A DNA stretch of 12,084 nucleotides from Oscillospiraceae bacterium (GTDB lineage Bacteria; Bacillota; Clostridia; Oscillospirales; Acutalibacteraceae). A program made the translations under genes and the position numbers. Positions within the stretch are counted from its first letter, which is position 1, and each line of letters opens with the position of its first letter. The notes under the pieces were generated by a model. It worked only from the letters and a program-made list of their open reading frames with translations, was not told where the DNA came from and made no database searches. The stretch lies in NCBI GenBank assembly GCA_022508865.1, contig JAFLUK010000034.1, positions 1 through 12,084 on the forward strand. The letters run 5' to 3'. Positions 1 to 8,041 of this stretch are shown piece after piece.

Positions 1-2153
1 ACAATCCTGAACTTGCAGAAAAATATGCAAACAGAATTGTCAGACTGTCTGACGGAAAAATTATTGACGACACTAATCCCTATGAGGTAAAGGAAGAAAA
101 CCTAGAAAAGCCCAAGCACAAAAATATGGGCAAGTCCTCAATGTCCTTTCTGACCTCACTTGCCCTCAGCTTTAACAATCTGCGTACCAAAAAGGGAAGA
201 ACACTTCTTACCTCGGTTGCAGGTTCAATCGGTATTATAGGCATTGCCCTTATTCTTGCTATTTCAAATGGTGTTAATAACTACATTACAAATGTGCAAA
301 AGAATACAATGACCTCTTATCCTATTACCATAAGTGCCCAGAACGTGGATTTGTCCAGCATTATGCAGGATGGTCGGAATGCCTCAATAGACAACGACAA
401 CATTAATCACAAAATGGATAAGGTTTATTCTAACAGTACAGATTTAAAAATGGTTTCCAGTATGACCAACAACATAAATAAGAATAACCTTACCAAATTC
501 AAAAAGTACATTGACAACCCCAAAAGTGAAATCAATGAATATATTGGAGAAAACGGAGTTGTATATTCCTATGATACTTCCTTTGGTGTGTATACCTATG
601 ACCCTGACGGCGAACTTGTAAACACCGACGGCTCAACTTTAAAGAGGGAAAATCAGCAGTCAACGGGAATCATATCCAATATGGAAAATATGAGGAATAT
701 GAACAGTATGAACAGCGCAGTGTCCTTCTCAAGCAATAACTTTGAGGAGCTTATGCCCTCAAAGGACGGCAAGGCAGTAAGTGATGCGGTGAAGGAAAAC
801 TACACTCTGCTGTACGGCGAATATCCTCAAAAGTATAACGAAATTGTCCTTGTTGTAAATCAGAATAACGAAATTGCCGCAAGTGTACTTTATTCTCTCG
901 GAATTATGAAAACCGAGGAATACAGGGATTACTACGACAAAATCAACAAGGGCGAAAAGGTTAAGCTGAAGGATCAGAACTGGACGTATGAGGAAATCTG
1001 CAAGAAGGAATATACACTTATTCCTGCCTGTGATTACTATGTTAAGAATCAAAACGGTACATTTGACAATATTTCAGACGACAAGGACGAAATTGAGAAA
1101 CTGATGAAAAAGTCCTTAAAGCTGAAAATCACAGGTGTTATCAAGCTGAATGACCCTGACAACAAAATGATTAACAGTTCTGTGGGCTACACCCAAAAGC
1201 TGTCAAATTATATAATCGACTATACAAACAAAAGCGATGTTGTAAAAGCACAGAAAAACAGCAAAGGAAGAAATGTTCTGAACGGAATGGCTTTTTCACC
1301 ATCAAACAAAAAGGCAAAAGTGGCAGACACAAAAAAATACCTGAAAAATCTCGGGGTATCGGAAAAAGCAAAGCTTTGTAAAGATATTTTTGTAAAGGCT
1401 TACGGCGGCAACCAAGAAATGATGGCGCAGATTGAAAGCCTGACGGAAAGCCAGCTTGCAGATGCCCTTGACAATTACATCATTAATAATCCTGACGAAG
1501 AAATACTGCTTTCTATTTATAACAGCTATATTTCCACAGGAAGTTATGATGATAATATGAAGGAGTTTGGCGTTGTCAGCATTGACACACCATCTGCAAT
1601 CAATATCTATGTAGACAGCTTTAAAGACAAGGACGGCATTGCAACCGCCATTGAAAATTATAACAAAAAGGCGTCTGAAGAGGACAAAATCAGCTATACT
1701 GATTTTATTGCTCTTCTTCTTTCTTCCGTTACCACAATAGTAAACGTTATTTCCTTCGTGCTCATTGCATTTGTGGCAGTGTCCCTTATTGTTTCTTCCA
1801 TAATGATTGGTATTATAACCTACATTTCTGTGCTGGAAAGAACAAAGGAAATCGGTATTTTAAGGGCGATTGGCGCTTCAAAGAAGAATATTTCCCGTGT
1901 GTTCAATGCAGAAACCTTTATTATAGGTCTGTGCTCGGGATTGATTGGTATTGGCTTTAGTTATTTAATGCTGATTCCCGGCAATTTAATAATACATTCA
2001 CTGATTGAAACAACAGATGTCAGTGCAATGATACCACCTGTCAGCGCCGTTATTTTAGTGGCACTCAGTGTTGTGCTCACCTTAATCGGCGGTATTATTC
2101 CATCTAAAAAGGCGGCAAAGAAAGATCCTGTAACAGCCTTGAGAACAGAATAA
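1..2153 (+). CDS. ABC transporter, fused ATPase-FtsX/MacB-type permease (5' end outside window)
   Basis: The reading frame is open from position 3 to the TAA at 2151-2153, so the ATG at 126 is internal and the gene begins upstream. The first 41 visible codons contain VRLSDGKIIDD, typical of the very end of an ABC nucleotide-binding domain; a short charged linker leads into the permease. Numbering from the internal Met at 126: a hydrophobic helix at about residues 28-50, a large hydrophilic, presumably extracytoplasmic domain at about 51-525, then three hydrophobic segments (about 527-567, 598-618, 639-660). The FtsX-type loop ERTKEIGILRAIGASKKNI lies near 572-590 between the first two of these. 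This one-plus-three layout is that of MacB/FtsX permeases that drive periplasmic or surface events or export peptides. The extracytoplasmic domain has a Met/Asn-rich patch at about 186-197. Substrate cannot be read from the sequence. A strong terminator follows. Assignment to the family is secure; Walker motifs lie outside the window. Confidence 0.93.
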   Translation, partial: NPELAEKYANRIVRLSDGKIIDDTNPYEVKEENLEKPKHKNMGKSSMSFLTSLALSFNNLRTKKGRTLLTSVAGSIGIIGIALILAISNGVNNYITNVQKNTMTSYPITISAQNVDLSSIMQDGRNASIDNDNINHKMDKVYSNSTDLKMVSSMTNNINKNNLTKFKKYIDNPKSEINEYIGENGVVYSYDTSFGVYTYDPDGELVNTDGSTLKRENQQSTGIISNMENMRNMNSMNSAVSFSSNNFEELMPSKDGKAVSDAVKENYTLLYGEYPQKYNEIVLVVNQNNEIAASVLYSLGIMKTEEYRDYYDKINKGEKVKLKDQNWTYEEICKKEYTLIPACDYYVKNQNGTFDNISDDKDEIEKLMKKSLKLKITGVIKLNDPDNKMINSSVGYTQKLSNYIIDYTNKSDVVKAQKNSKGRNVLNGMAFSPSNKKAKVADTKKYLKNLGVSEKAKLCKDIFVKAYGGNQEMMAQIESLTESQLADALDNYIINNPDEEILLSIYNSYISTGSYDDNMKEFGVVSIDTPSAINIYVDSFKDKDGIATAIENYNKKASEEDKISYTDFIALLLSSVTTIVNVISFVLIAFVAVSLIVSSIMIGIITYISVLERTKEIGILRAIGASKKNISRVFNAETFIIGLCSGLIGIGFSYLMLIPGNLIIHSLIETTDVSAMIPPVSAVILVALSVVLTLIGGIIPSKKAAKKDPVTALRTE

Positions 2154-2175
2154 TTAAAACAAATAAATACAAAAC

Positions 2176-2223
2176 AAAAAAAGCAGAAGCTGAAAGGAAA
2201 ATTCAGCTTCTGCTTAATTTTTT
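2176..2223. terminator. Bidirectional intrinsic terminator between convergent genes
   Basis: A perfect 14-bp stem, AAGCAGAAGCTGAA (2181-2194) with TTCAGCTTCTGCTT (2202-2215), encloses a 7-nt loop. On the plus strand AATTTTTT follows, so it ends the ABC transporter transcript. On the minus strand the A-run at 2176-2182 becomes a T-run directly after the stem, so it can also stop transcription of the convergent PurF-like gene, whose stop codon is about 100 nt away. Confidence 0.92.
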
Positions 2224-2285
2224 ACTTTTCTTTATAGGAAACTGACTGAAAACAGTGTGGCGATAGAGTTTTGAAAAATAAAACT

Positions 2286-2317
2286 ATCTGTCCGAATCAG
2301 ATGCAACGTTACGTTGC
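2286..2317 (-). repeat. Two small inverted repeats immediately after the PurF-like stop codon
   Basis: Directly after the minus-strand stop codon lies a near-perfect palindrome, GCAACGTTACGTTGC (2303-2317; 7-bp arms, 1-nt centre). It is followed by a short 5-bp inverted repeat (2286-2302) and then, on the minus strand, a T-rich stretch. It could be a weak first terminator or an RNA 3'-end stabiliser ahead of the strong terminator at 2176-2223. The stems are short, so the function is uncertain. The rest of 2224-2285 shows nothing recognisable. Confidence 0.35.
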
Positions 2318-3739
2318 TTATTCCTTGCCGTTCCAGCAGTAGGTGCAAACCTTATCCTTGTCAAGTCCGATAGCCTCCAAAAGGCCGTCAAGGGATTGAT
2401 AGCCAAGGGAATTAAAGCCAAACTTTTCGCAGATTGTTTTCAGCATGCACTGGCCTCTCTCTGTGTTGGCGTCTGCATATTCCTCAAGGTGCTTTTGTCC
2501 TTCGTCACCCTCTAATTCCTGAACAGTCTTTCTTGCAAGAAGTTCCATTTCCGAGTTGCTTGCAGAGAAGTTCAGATACTTACAACCGTACATAATCGGC
2601 GGGCAGGCAGAACGCATATGTACCTCTTTTGCACCGCTTTTATAAAGGAAGTCAACAGTTTCCCGAAGCTGTGTGCCGCGTACAATGGAGTCGTCAACAA
2701 ACAGAAGCTTTTTGCCCTCAATAAGTTCAGGAACAGGAATTTGCTTCATCTTTGCAACCTGATTACGAACATTTTGGTTAGTCGGCATAAAGGAGCGGGG
2801 CCATGTTGGTGTGTACTTAATAAATGGACGGGCAAAAGGAATGTTACTTTCCTTTGAATAGCCGATGGCGTGGGGAAGACCGGAGTCGGGAACACCTGCA
2901 ACATAGTCAATATCCTGTGCAAGTCCTCTCTGCTTATCATCCTTTGCCATAATCTCGCCGTTTTTGTATCTCATAACTTCAACATTAACACCTTCATAGC
3001 GGGAGTTGGGATAGCCGTAATATGTCCAGAGAAAACCGCATATTTTCATTTTGTCCCTTGGAGGTGACACAGTTTCGTAGCCGTCGGCAGTAATTTTTAC
3101 AATTTCTCCCGGACCCAGCTCGTATTCGTCGGTGTAGCCTGTTTTCTGGTAGGCAAAGGATTCAAAGGATACACAGTAACTGCCCTCTTTTTTACCGATA
3201 AGTACAGGCAATCTGCCCATTTTGTCCCTTGCGGCATAAATGCAGTCGCTGGTCATAAGCATAATGGTAGACGAGCCCTTTATCATTTCCTGTGCATAGA
3301 GAATACCGTCAACAAAAGAGCTTTCTTCGTTAATAAGTGCAGCTGTCAGCTCTGTGGAATTAACACTGCCGGAGCTCATAGCCATAAACTGGTGACCCTC
3401 TGCGGTAAAGTGGCGTTCAACAATTTCCTCTGCATTGGAAATAAGACCAACTGTTGTAATTGCATAAAGTCCAAGATATGAACGAACAAGCAGTGGCTGT
3501 GGGTCAGTGTCACTGATACAACCAATACCCTTGTTGCCGTGGAATTTAGCTAAATCCTTTTCAAACTTTGTTCTGAAAGGAGTGTTCTCAATGTTGTGAA
3601 TCTGACGCTGAAAACCATCCTTATCGTCGTGCATAATCATACCGCCTCTGCGAGTACCCAGATGTGAATGATAGTCAACACCAAAGAAGATGTCCAGTGT
3701 TACGTCCTGCTTTGCAATAGCACCAAAAAAGCCGCCCAT
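2318..3739 (-). CDS. purF-like: Amidophosphoribosyltransferase (PurF)-family protein lacking the catalytic N-terminal Cys
   Basis: 473 aa from the ATG at 3739. A GTG three codons upstream is in frame, but it sits only about 3 nt after the AAAGGA element, so ATG is preferred. PurF normally transfers amide nitrogen from glutamine to PRPP, the first step of purine synthesis, using a processed N-terminal Cys as nucleophile. The C-terminal phosphoribosyltransferase domain is intact: VPDSG near residue 284 and the PRPP loop VDDSIVRGT at about 348-356. Four cysteines (about 234, 379, 465, 468; the last two as CTYC near the C-terminus) match the spacing of the 4Fe-4S ligands of B. subtilis PurF. The N-terminal domain keeps the Ntn-hydrolase outline (AARDKMGRLPVLIG, ELGPGEIVKI) but begins MGGFFGAIA: Gly replaces the nucleophile Cys. 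HLGTRRGGM stands where RGQE-type residues are usual, and the usual H-x-R-Y-S-T motif is absent. Glutaminase activity is therefore doubtful. It has its own promoter and is separated by a hairpin from the upstream ior-paaK genes. Family membership is secure; activity is not. Confidence 0.88.
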   Translation of the reverse strand: MGGFFGAIAKQDVTLDIFFGVDYHSHLGTRRGGMIMHDDKDGFQRQIHNIENTPFRTKFEKDLAKFHGNKGIGCISDTDPQPLLVRSYLGLYAITTVGLISNAEEIVERHFTAEGHQFMAMSSGSVNSTELTAALINEESSFVDGILYAQEMIKGSSTIMLMTSDCIYAARDKMGRLPVLIGKKEGSYCVSFESFAYQKTGYTDEYELGPGEIVKITADGYETVSPPRDKMKICGFLWTYYGYPNSRYEGVNVEVMRYKNGEIMAKDDKQRGLAQDIDYVAGVPDSGLPHAIGYSKESNIPFARPFIKYTPTWPRSFMPTNQNVRNQVAKMKQIPVPELIEGKKLLFVDDSIVRGTQLRETVDFLYKSGAKEVHMRSACPPIMYGCKYLNFSASNSEMELLARKTVQELEGDEGQKHLEEYADANTERGQCMLKTICEKFGFNSLGYQSLDGLLEAIGLDKDKVCTYCWNGKE

Positions 3740-3800
3740 TAGTTTCACCGTTCCTTTATATTATGAAATTTATTCTGTTAATGATAAACATACAATATAA

Positions 3801-3829
3801 ATTATACTTTATTTTTCCTTATAGTTCAA
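3801..3829 (-). promoter_or_regulatory. Sigma-70-type promoter of the PurF-like gene
   Basis: On the minus strand TTGAAC (3829-3824) and a perfect TATAAT (3806-3801) are separated by exactly 17 nt. This predicts a transcription start near 3794 and a leader of roughly 55 nt before the ATG at 3739. No riboswitch-like fold or clear operator is visible in the leader, which is AT-rich. This promoter makes the PurF-like gene a transcription unit separate from the ior-paaK genes upstream. Confidence 0.75.
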
Positions 3830-3884
3830 TACCGATAAAGAAAAATAACAAGAATAATAAAAATAAACTTACAACCAATAACAA

Positions 3885-3910
3885 ATGGGGCTGTTGTTAT
3901 ACAGCCCCAT
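3885..3910 (-). terminator. Hairpin terminator of the ior-paaK-ACT operon
   Basis: A perfect 10-bp stem (ATGGGGCTGT at 3885-3894, ACAGCCCCAT at 3901-3910) with a 6-nt loop lies 10 nt beyond the ACT gene stop codon on the minus strand. The downstream minus-strand tail (TTTGTTATTGG) is only moderately T-rich, so termination may be partial. Its position between two same-strand genes, the second with its own promoter, supports an operon boundary. Confidence 0.7.
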
Positions 3911-3920
3911 AATAGTATGT

Positions 3921-4337
3921 TTAAATATCTGCGCTTGCAAGTACCTTAATACCGTTTTCTTCAAGCACCTTTTCGGTAGCGTTGTTGTCGTCAACACGAA
4001 GAACAACATATGCCCCTGAATTTACAGTGGAGGTAAATGCGTACATATAGTCAATGTTAATGTCTGCGTTACCCAGCACACTCATAATGTGATACAGTGC
4101 GCCTGACTCGTCTTTCATCTCGGCTGCAACAACATCGGTTACAGTATAGATAGAGTCCTCAAGAACATTTTTTGCTCCATCAATATCAGAAACAATAAGG
4201 CGTAAAATACCAAAATCTTTTGTATCAGCAATGCTCATAGCACGAATGTCAATCTTGGCATCTGCAAGAGCCTTTACAGTTTCCAGAAGTTTGCCTGATT
4301 TATTTTCTACAAATACAGATAACTGCTTAATAGCCAT
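3921..4337 (-). CDS. Tandem ACT-domain protein (putative amino-acid-binding regulator)
   Basis: 138 aa made of two ACT-type units, about residues 4-68 and 70-135. Each begins with a strand followed by the ligand-loop pattern (ENKSGKLLETVKALADAKI; KDESGALYHIMSVLGNADI). ACT domains bind amino acids or related small molecules and usually control an enzyme or transcription. This protein has no catalytic or DNA-binding segment, so it most likely acts as a free sensor or partner protein. An excellent ribosome site (AGGGAGG) lies in the 14-nt gap after the phenylacetate-CoA ligase stop codon, so the two are almost certainly co-translated from one mRNA. Sitting last after iorA, iorB and paaK, it may sense an aromatic amino acid and modulate the ligase or the oxidoreductase; that role is inferred from context only. 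Confidence 0.88.
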   Translation of the reverse strand: MAIKQLSVFVENKSGKLLETVKALADAKIDIRAMSIADTKDFGILRLIVSDIDGAKNVLEDSIYTVTDVVAAEMKDESGALYHIMSVLGNADINIDYMYAFTSTVNSGAYVVLRVDDNNATEKVLEENGIKVLASADI

Positions 4338-4351
4338 AGTATAACCTCCCT

Positions 4352-5656
4352 TTAGTCGTGCAGTTTACGCTTGTCAATAACCCTGACAGCCTTGCCCTCA
4401 CTGCGGACAATAGATTTTGGCGGTACAAGGTGGATTTTCGGTCCGATACCCAGCATTGTACGCATAGCTGCCTCAAGGGTCTTTTCCTTTGCCTGTGTTT
4501 CGCTCACCTTGTCAGAGAATTGTTCAGGTGTAAGCTCAACATTAATGTCCAGAGTGTCACTGTTGTTTACACGGTCAACAATAATCTGATAGTTTGGTGT
4601 GTAGCCCTCGTTAAGAAGAACAGTTTCTATCTGGCTTGGGAACACATTAACACCACGGATAATCAGCATATCGTCACTTCTGCCCATTGGCTTTGACATT
4701 TTAACATGAGTTCTGCCGCAGGAGCACTTTTTGCGTGTAAGCACACAAATATCTCTTGTTCTGTATCGAAGTAGAGGGAAGCCCTCTTTGTCAAGAGAAG
4801 TAAACACAAGTTCTCCCTTTGCACCTTCAGGAAGAACTTCTCCTGTATCGGGGTCAATAATTTCTGCATAGAAGTGGTCCTCGTTGATGTGCATACCTGT
4901 CTGTTCCTCACATTCAAAAGATACACCGGGACCGCTTGTTTCTGTAAGGCCGTAAATGTCATATGCCTTAATGCCAAGGCTCTTTTCAATGCTTCTTCTC
5001 ATTTCCTCTGTCCAGGGCTCTGCACCGAAGATACCTGCCTTCAGCTTGTTGTCCTCGGGCTTGTAGCCTGCCTCTGCAAGGGACTCGCCGATATATGCAG
5101 CATAGGATGGTGTACAGCAAAGGATGGTAGCGCCCAAATCCATCATAAACTGAATTTGTCTTTCTGTGTTGCCTGATGACATTGGCAGAGTAAGACAGCC
5201 TACCTTGTGCGAGCCGCCGTTAAGACCGGGGCCGCCTGTGAAAAGACCGTAGCCGTAGCAAACCTGACAAACATCTTCGTTGGTACCGCCTGCGGCAACA
5301 ATTGCTCTTGCGCAGCATTCTTCCCAAAGCTCAATATCATCTTGGGTATAGAATGCTACAACTCTTTTACCTGTTGTACCGGAGGTGGACTGAATACGCA
5401 CGCAGTTCTTAAGGTCAGTACCCAAAAATCCGTAGGGATAAGCCTCCCTCAAATCATCCTTTGTAATGAAAGGAAGCTTTTTAATGTCGTCAACGCTTTT
5501 GATGTCATCGGGTGTAACACCTTTTTGTTCCATAAGATTTCTGTAGTATGGAACATTCTCGTACACGTGCTTAACCTGCTTAACAATCTTTTCGTTCTGA
5601 ATTGCGAGAATTTCTTCTCTGGAGGCAGTTTCAATTTCCGGCTGGAAATATGCCAT
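4352..5656 (-). CDS. paaK: Phenylacetate-CoA ligase (AMP-forming, PaaK family)
   Basis: 434 aa, the usual PaaK length. It activates phenylacetate, or a related aryl-acetate such as indoleacetate, to its CoA thioester with ATP, in the cytoplasm. Visible motifs: nucleotide-binding loop STSGTTGK at about residues 90-97, YGLTE at 235-239, LRYRTRD at about 296-302, the family's CSCGRTH at about 311-317, the hinge region RSDDMLIIRGVNVFPSQIE at about 326-344, and the C-terminal catalytic lysine in SEGKAVRV near 422. The ATG at 5656 is chosen because AAAGGAG (5671-5665) lies 8 nt before it; an in-frame GTG at 5665 overlaps that ribosome site and cannot be used well. It follows iorB after 70 nt of AT-rich DNA without a terminator and precedes the ACT gene by 14 nt. 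Together with IorAB it links aryl-acetate, aryl-acetyl-CoA and aryl-pyruvate. Family is certain; exact aryl substrate is not. Confidence 0.95.
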   Translation of the reverse strand: MAYFQPEIETASREEILAIQNEKIVKQVKHVYENVPYYRNLMEQKGVTPDDIKSVDDIKKLPFITKDDLREAYPYGFLGTDLKNCVRIQSTSGTTGKRVVAFYTQDDIELWEECCARAIVAAGGTNEDVCQVCYGYGLFTGGPGLNGGSHKVGCLTLPMSSGNTERQIQFMMDLGATILCCTPSYAAYIGESLAEAGYKPEDNKLKAGIFGAEPWTEEMRRSIEKSLGIKAYDIYGLTETSGPGVSFECEEQTGMHINEDHFYAEIIDPDTGEVLPEGAKGELVFTSLDKEGFPLLRYRTRDICVLTRKKCSCGRTHVKMSKPMGRSDDMLIIRGVNVFPSQIETVLLNEGYTPNYQIIVDRVNNSDTLDINVELTPEQFSDKVSETQAKEKTLEAAMRTMLGIGPKIHLVPPKSIVRSEGKAVRVIDKRKLHD

Positions 5657-5726
5657 TTTAATCACTCCTTTGTAATTTATTTTTTGTTTATTATTTTATT
5701 TATCTGTTTTTTTATCTAAAGAATTA

Positions 5727-6299
5727 TTATGCATTGTAGCCAAGCTCAAAAGCCTTTTTGTTTACGTCAACAAACTGTGGCTTAACACACTTTTCAATTG
5801 CAGATATCCACTTGTCATAATCAATGTCAAAGTATCTTGCAAGTCTGCCCATAAGAACAATGTTTACAGACTTTGAGTTGCCTGCCTGTGTTGCAAGGCT
5901 GAGAGCGTCTATATCATCAATAAGCACACCCTTTGCCTTTAGTTCGTCAAGAACGCTGTGGGGATATTCTGCTGCGCCTGTAATAACAGGCATTGGGTCG
6001 ATTGTCTGTGTGTTTACAACAATTCTGCCCCCTTCTTTCAGGCAAGATGCGTGACGAGCAGCTTCAAGCTTTTCAAAGGAAACAATAAAGTCAGCCTCTC
6101 CCTCTGCAATAACAGGGGAGTATACCTTTTCTCCAAAGCGTACATATGTAACAACAGAACCGCCTCGCTGGCTCATTCCGTGCACCTCGCTGACCTTTAC
6201 GTCGTAGCCCTCATCTGTAAGCAGCGCACCAAGGAGCTTGCTGGCAAGGAGACTGCCCTGACCGCCAACACCTACAATCATAACATTTTTAGTTTTCAT
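5727..6299 (-). CDS. iorB: Indolepyruvate:ferredoxin oxidoreductase, beta subunit
   Basis: 190 aa, the usual size of the stand-alone gamma-type subunit of 2-oxoacid:ferredoxin oxidoreductases. It pairs with IorA to convert an aryl-pyruvate plus CoA and oxidised ferredoxin to aryl-acetyl-CoA, CO2 and reduced ferredoxin, or the reverse. Typical signatures are GVGGQG at about residues 10-15, VHGMSQRGGSVVTYVRFG at about 39-56 and NIVLMGRLARYF near 146-157. The start ATG shares one base with the TAA stop of iorA (TAATG), and a strong AAGGAGGG lies inside the iorA end 7 nt upstream. This is a classic translational-coupling arrangement that keeps the two subunits in equal amount. Assignment is secure. 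Confidence 0.95.
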   Translation of the reverse strand: MKTKNVMIVGVGGQGSLLASKLLGALLTDEGYDVKVSEVHGMSQRGGSVVTYVRFGEKVYSPVIAEGEADFIVSFEKLEAARHASCLKEGGRIVVNTQTIDPMPVITGAAEYPHSVLDELKAKGVLIDDIDALSLATQAGNSKSVNIVLMGRLARYFDIDYDKWISAIEKCVKPQFVDVNKKAFELGYNA

Positions 6300-8035
6300 T
6301 AGTCATCCCTCCTTGAAATTGCGCCAAGCTTGCACATTTGGGTGCAAACATCACAGCCTACACACTGGGTAAAATCAATCTGTGCCTTTTTGTCCTTAAT
6401 GCTGATTGCAGGACAGCCGATTTTCATACACATTTTGCAGCCTACACACTTATCCTTGTTAACCTCAACAGGTGGCTTAGCCTTAACATATTTAAGGAGC
6501 ATACAAGGTCTGCGTGAGATAATAACAGAGGGCTCCTCTGTAGCTGTTTCTTCAAGAATAGCGTCTTCACATTCCTTGAGGTTATACGGGTCAACCACAC
6601 GTACTCTGCTAATTCCGATAGCATGACAAAGCTCTTCAAGGTTAACCTTTGCGGCAGCCTCACCCTTGATGTTGTAGCCTGTTGTTGGGTTTTGCTGATG
6701 TCCTGTCATACCTGTAATGGAGTTGTCAAGGATAATAACGGTGGAGTTTGATGCATTGTATGAGATGTTTACAAGTCCTGTCATACCTGAATGCATAAAG
6801 GTGGAGTCGCCGATAACGCAAACTGTCTTTTTCTCGCTGTCTGCACCGCCTGCCTTGTTAAAGCCGTGGATACCCGACACAGAAGCACCCATACAAAGGG
6901 TGGAGTCAAGAGCGCACAGTGGAGGCGCACTGCCAAGTGTGTAACAACCAATGTCGCCAAGGACTGTAATTTTGTTTTTAGCAAGCACATAGAAAAGACC
7001 TCTGTGGGGACAACCTGCGCACATAATAGGGGGACGAACAGGGATTTCGCTGTCTGCCGTAACAGTAATCGGCTTTTCCATATTAAATGCCTGTCTGATA
7101 GAAGCCTGACTGAATTCACCTATGGGTGAGAACATTTCTTTTCCAATGCAGGGAATATTCAGAGTGTTAAGGTGTGTTTCAATAATTCCGTCCAGTTCCT
7201 CAATTACATAGAGAGTGTCAACCTTTTCTGCAAAATCACGGATGATTTTTTCAGGCAGTGGGTTTACAAGACCAAGCTTAAGAACAGATACGCTGTCGCC
7301 GAACACTTCCTTAACATATTGGTAGCAGGTACCGCTGCAAATAATGCCCTTTTCTGTACCGCCCATTTCTACTCTGTTAAGAGAAGTTCTTTCTCCAAAC
7401 TCTTTAAGAAGATTTGTTCTGGTTTCTACAAATGGGTGACGGCGAATAGCATTTGCAGGCGCCATTATGTACTTCTGTGGATTTTTCTCATAGGGCAAAA
7501 GCTCCTTTTCCTCTCTGTCGCACAACTCAACTGTGCTTTGGGAGTGGGCAATTCTTGTGCACATACGGAACAGTACAGGAGTGTCGTATTCCTCGGAAAT
7601 TCTGTATGCCTCCTTAACAAATTCCTTTGCTTCCATGGAGTCTGCAGGCTCAATCATAGGCACCTTTGCGGCAATTGCATAGTGACGTGAGTCCTGCTCA
7701 TTCTGTGAGGAATGCATAGCAGGGTCGTCGGCAACAAACATAACCATACCGCCTGTAACACCTGTATATGCAAGGGTAAACAGAGGGTCTGCGGCAACGT
7801 TAAGACCAACGTGCTTCATAGCGCAGGCGCTTCTAACACCTCTTAATGATGCGCCAAAGGCAACCTCGGCGGCAACCTTTTCGTTAGGCGCCCATTCACA
7901 GTATATTTCATTATATTTTGCGGCATATTCGGTAATTTCCGTTGAGGGAGTTCCGGGATAGGAGGAGACCACCTTAACACCGGCTTCAAAAAGACCTCTT
8001 GCAACGGCTTCATTGCCAAGCATTAATTGTTTCAA
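6299..8035 (-). CDS. iorA: Indolepyruvate:ferredoxin oxidoreductase, alpha subunit (TTG start)
   Basis: 578 aa from a TTG start at 8035. That start gives the family's standard beginning (MKQLMLGNEAVARG) and lies 6 nt after AAGGAAG; longer in-frame starts would add 22 residues unlike the family, and the ATG four codons downstream is too far from the ribosome site. The TPP-dependent catalytic subunit shows, in order: the pyrimidine-domain segment SYPGTPSTEI near 25-34; the second-domain Cys motif CAGCPHRG at 339-346; GDIGCYTLG at about 360-368; the TPP-Mg motif beginning GDSTFMHSG at about 409 with LDN at 436-438 and GMTGHQ nearby; and a C-terminal ferredoxin domain with two 4Fe-4S cysteine sets (530, 533, 536, 541 and 558, 561, 564, 568). 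It oxidatively decarboxylates aryl-pyruvates from aromatic amino acids, or carboxylates aryl-acetyl-CoA when ferredoxin is reduced. First gene of the ior-paaK-ACT unit. Confidence 0.95.
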   Translation of the reverse strand: MKQLMLGNEAVARGLFEAGVKVVSSYPGTPSTEITEYAAKYNEIYCEWAPNEKVAAEVAFGASLRGVRSACAMKHVGLNVAADPLFTLAYTGVTGGMVMFVADDPAMHSSQNEQDSRHYAIAAKVPMIEPADSMEAKEFVKEAYRISEEYDTPVLFRMCTRIAHSQSTVELCDREEKELLPYEKNPQKYIMAPANAIRRHPFVETRTNLLKEFGERTSLNRVEMGGTEKGIICSGTCYQYVKEVFGDSVSVLKLGLVNPLPEKIIRDFAEKVDTLYVIEELDGIIETHLNTLNIPCIGKEMFSPIGEFSQASIRQAFNMEKPITVTADSEIPVRPPIMCAGCPHRGLFYVLAKNKITVLGDIGCYTLGSAPPLCALDSTLCMGASVSGIHGFNKAGGADSEKKTVCVIGDSTFMHSGMTGLVNISYNASNSTVIILDNSITGMTGHQQNPTTGYNIKGEAAAKVNLEELCHAIGISRVRVVDPYNLKECEDAILEETATEEPSVIISRRPCMLLKYVKAKPPVEVNKDKCVGCKMCMKIGCPAISIKDKKAQIDFTQCVGCDVCTQMCKLGAISRRDD

Positions 8036-8041
8036 ATATAT

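Noticed and set aside
126..2153. ATG at 126 as the start of a stand-alone permease gene
   Set aside because: The frame stays open upstream to the window edge and encodes a typical ABC-ATPase C-terminus; no ribosome site precedes 126.
3740..3748. GTG at 3748 as the start of the PurF-like protein
   Set aside because: It is only about 3 nt from the AAAGGA element. The ATG at 3739 matches the family N-terminus. Neither start supplies a Cys.
3740..3920. Purine riboswitch or PurR box upstream of the PurF-like gene
   Set aside because: The 5' leader is short and AT-rich with no recognisable aptamer core or PurBox; only the promoter and the upstream operon hairpin are supported.
5657..5665. GTG at 5665 as the paaK start
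   Set aside because: It overlaps the AAAGGAG ribosome site that serves the ATG at 5656.
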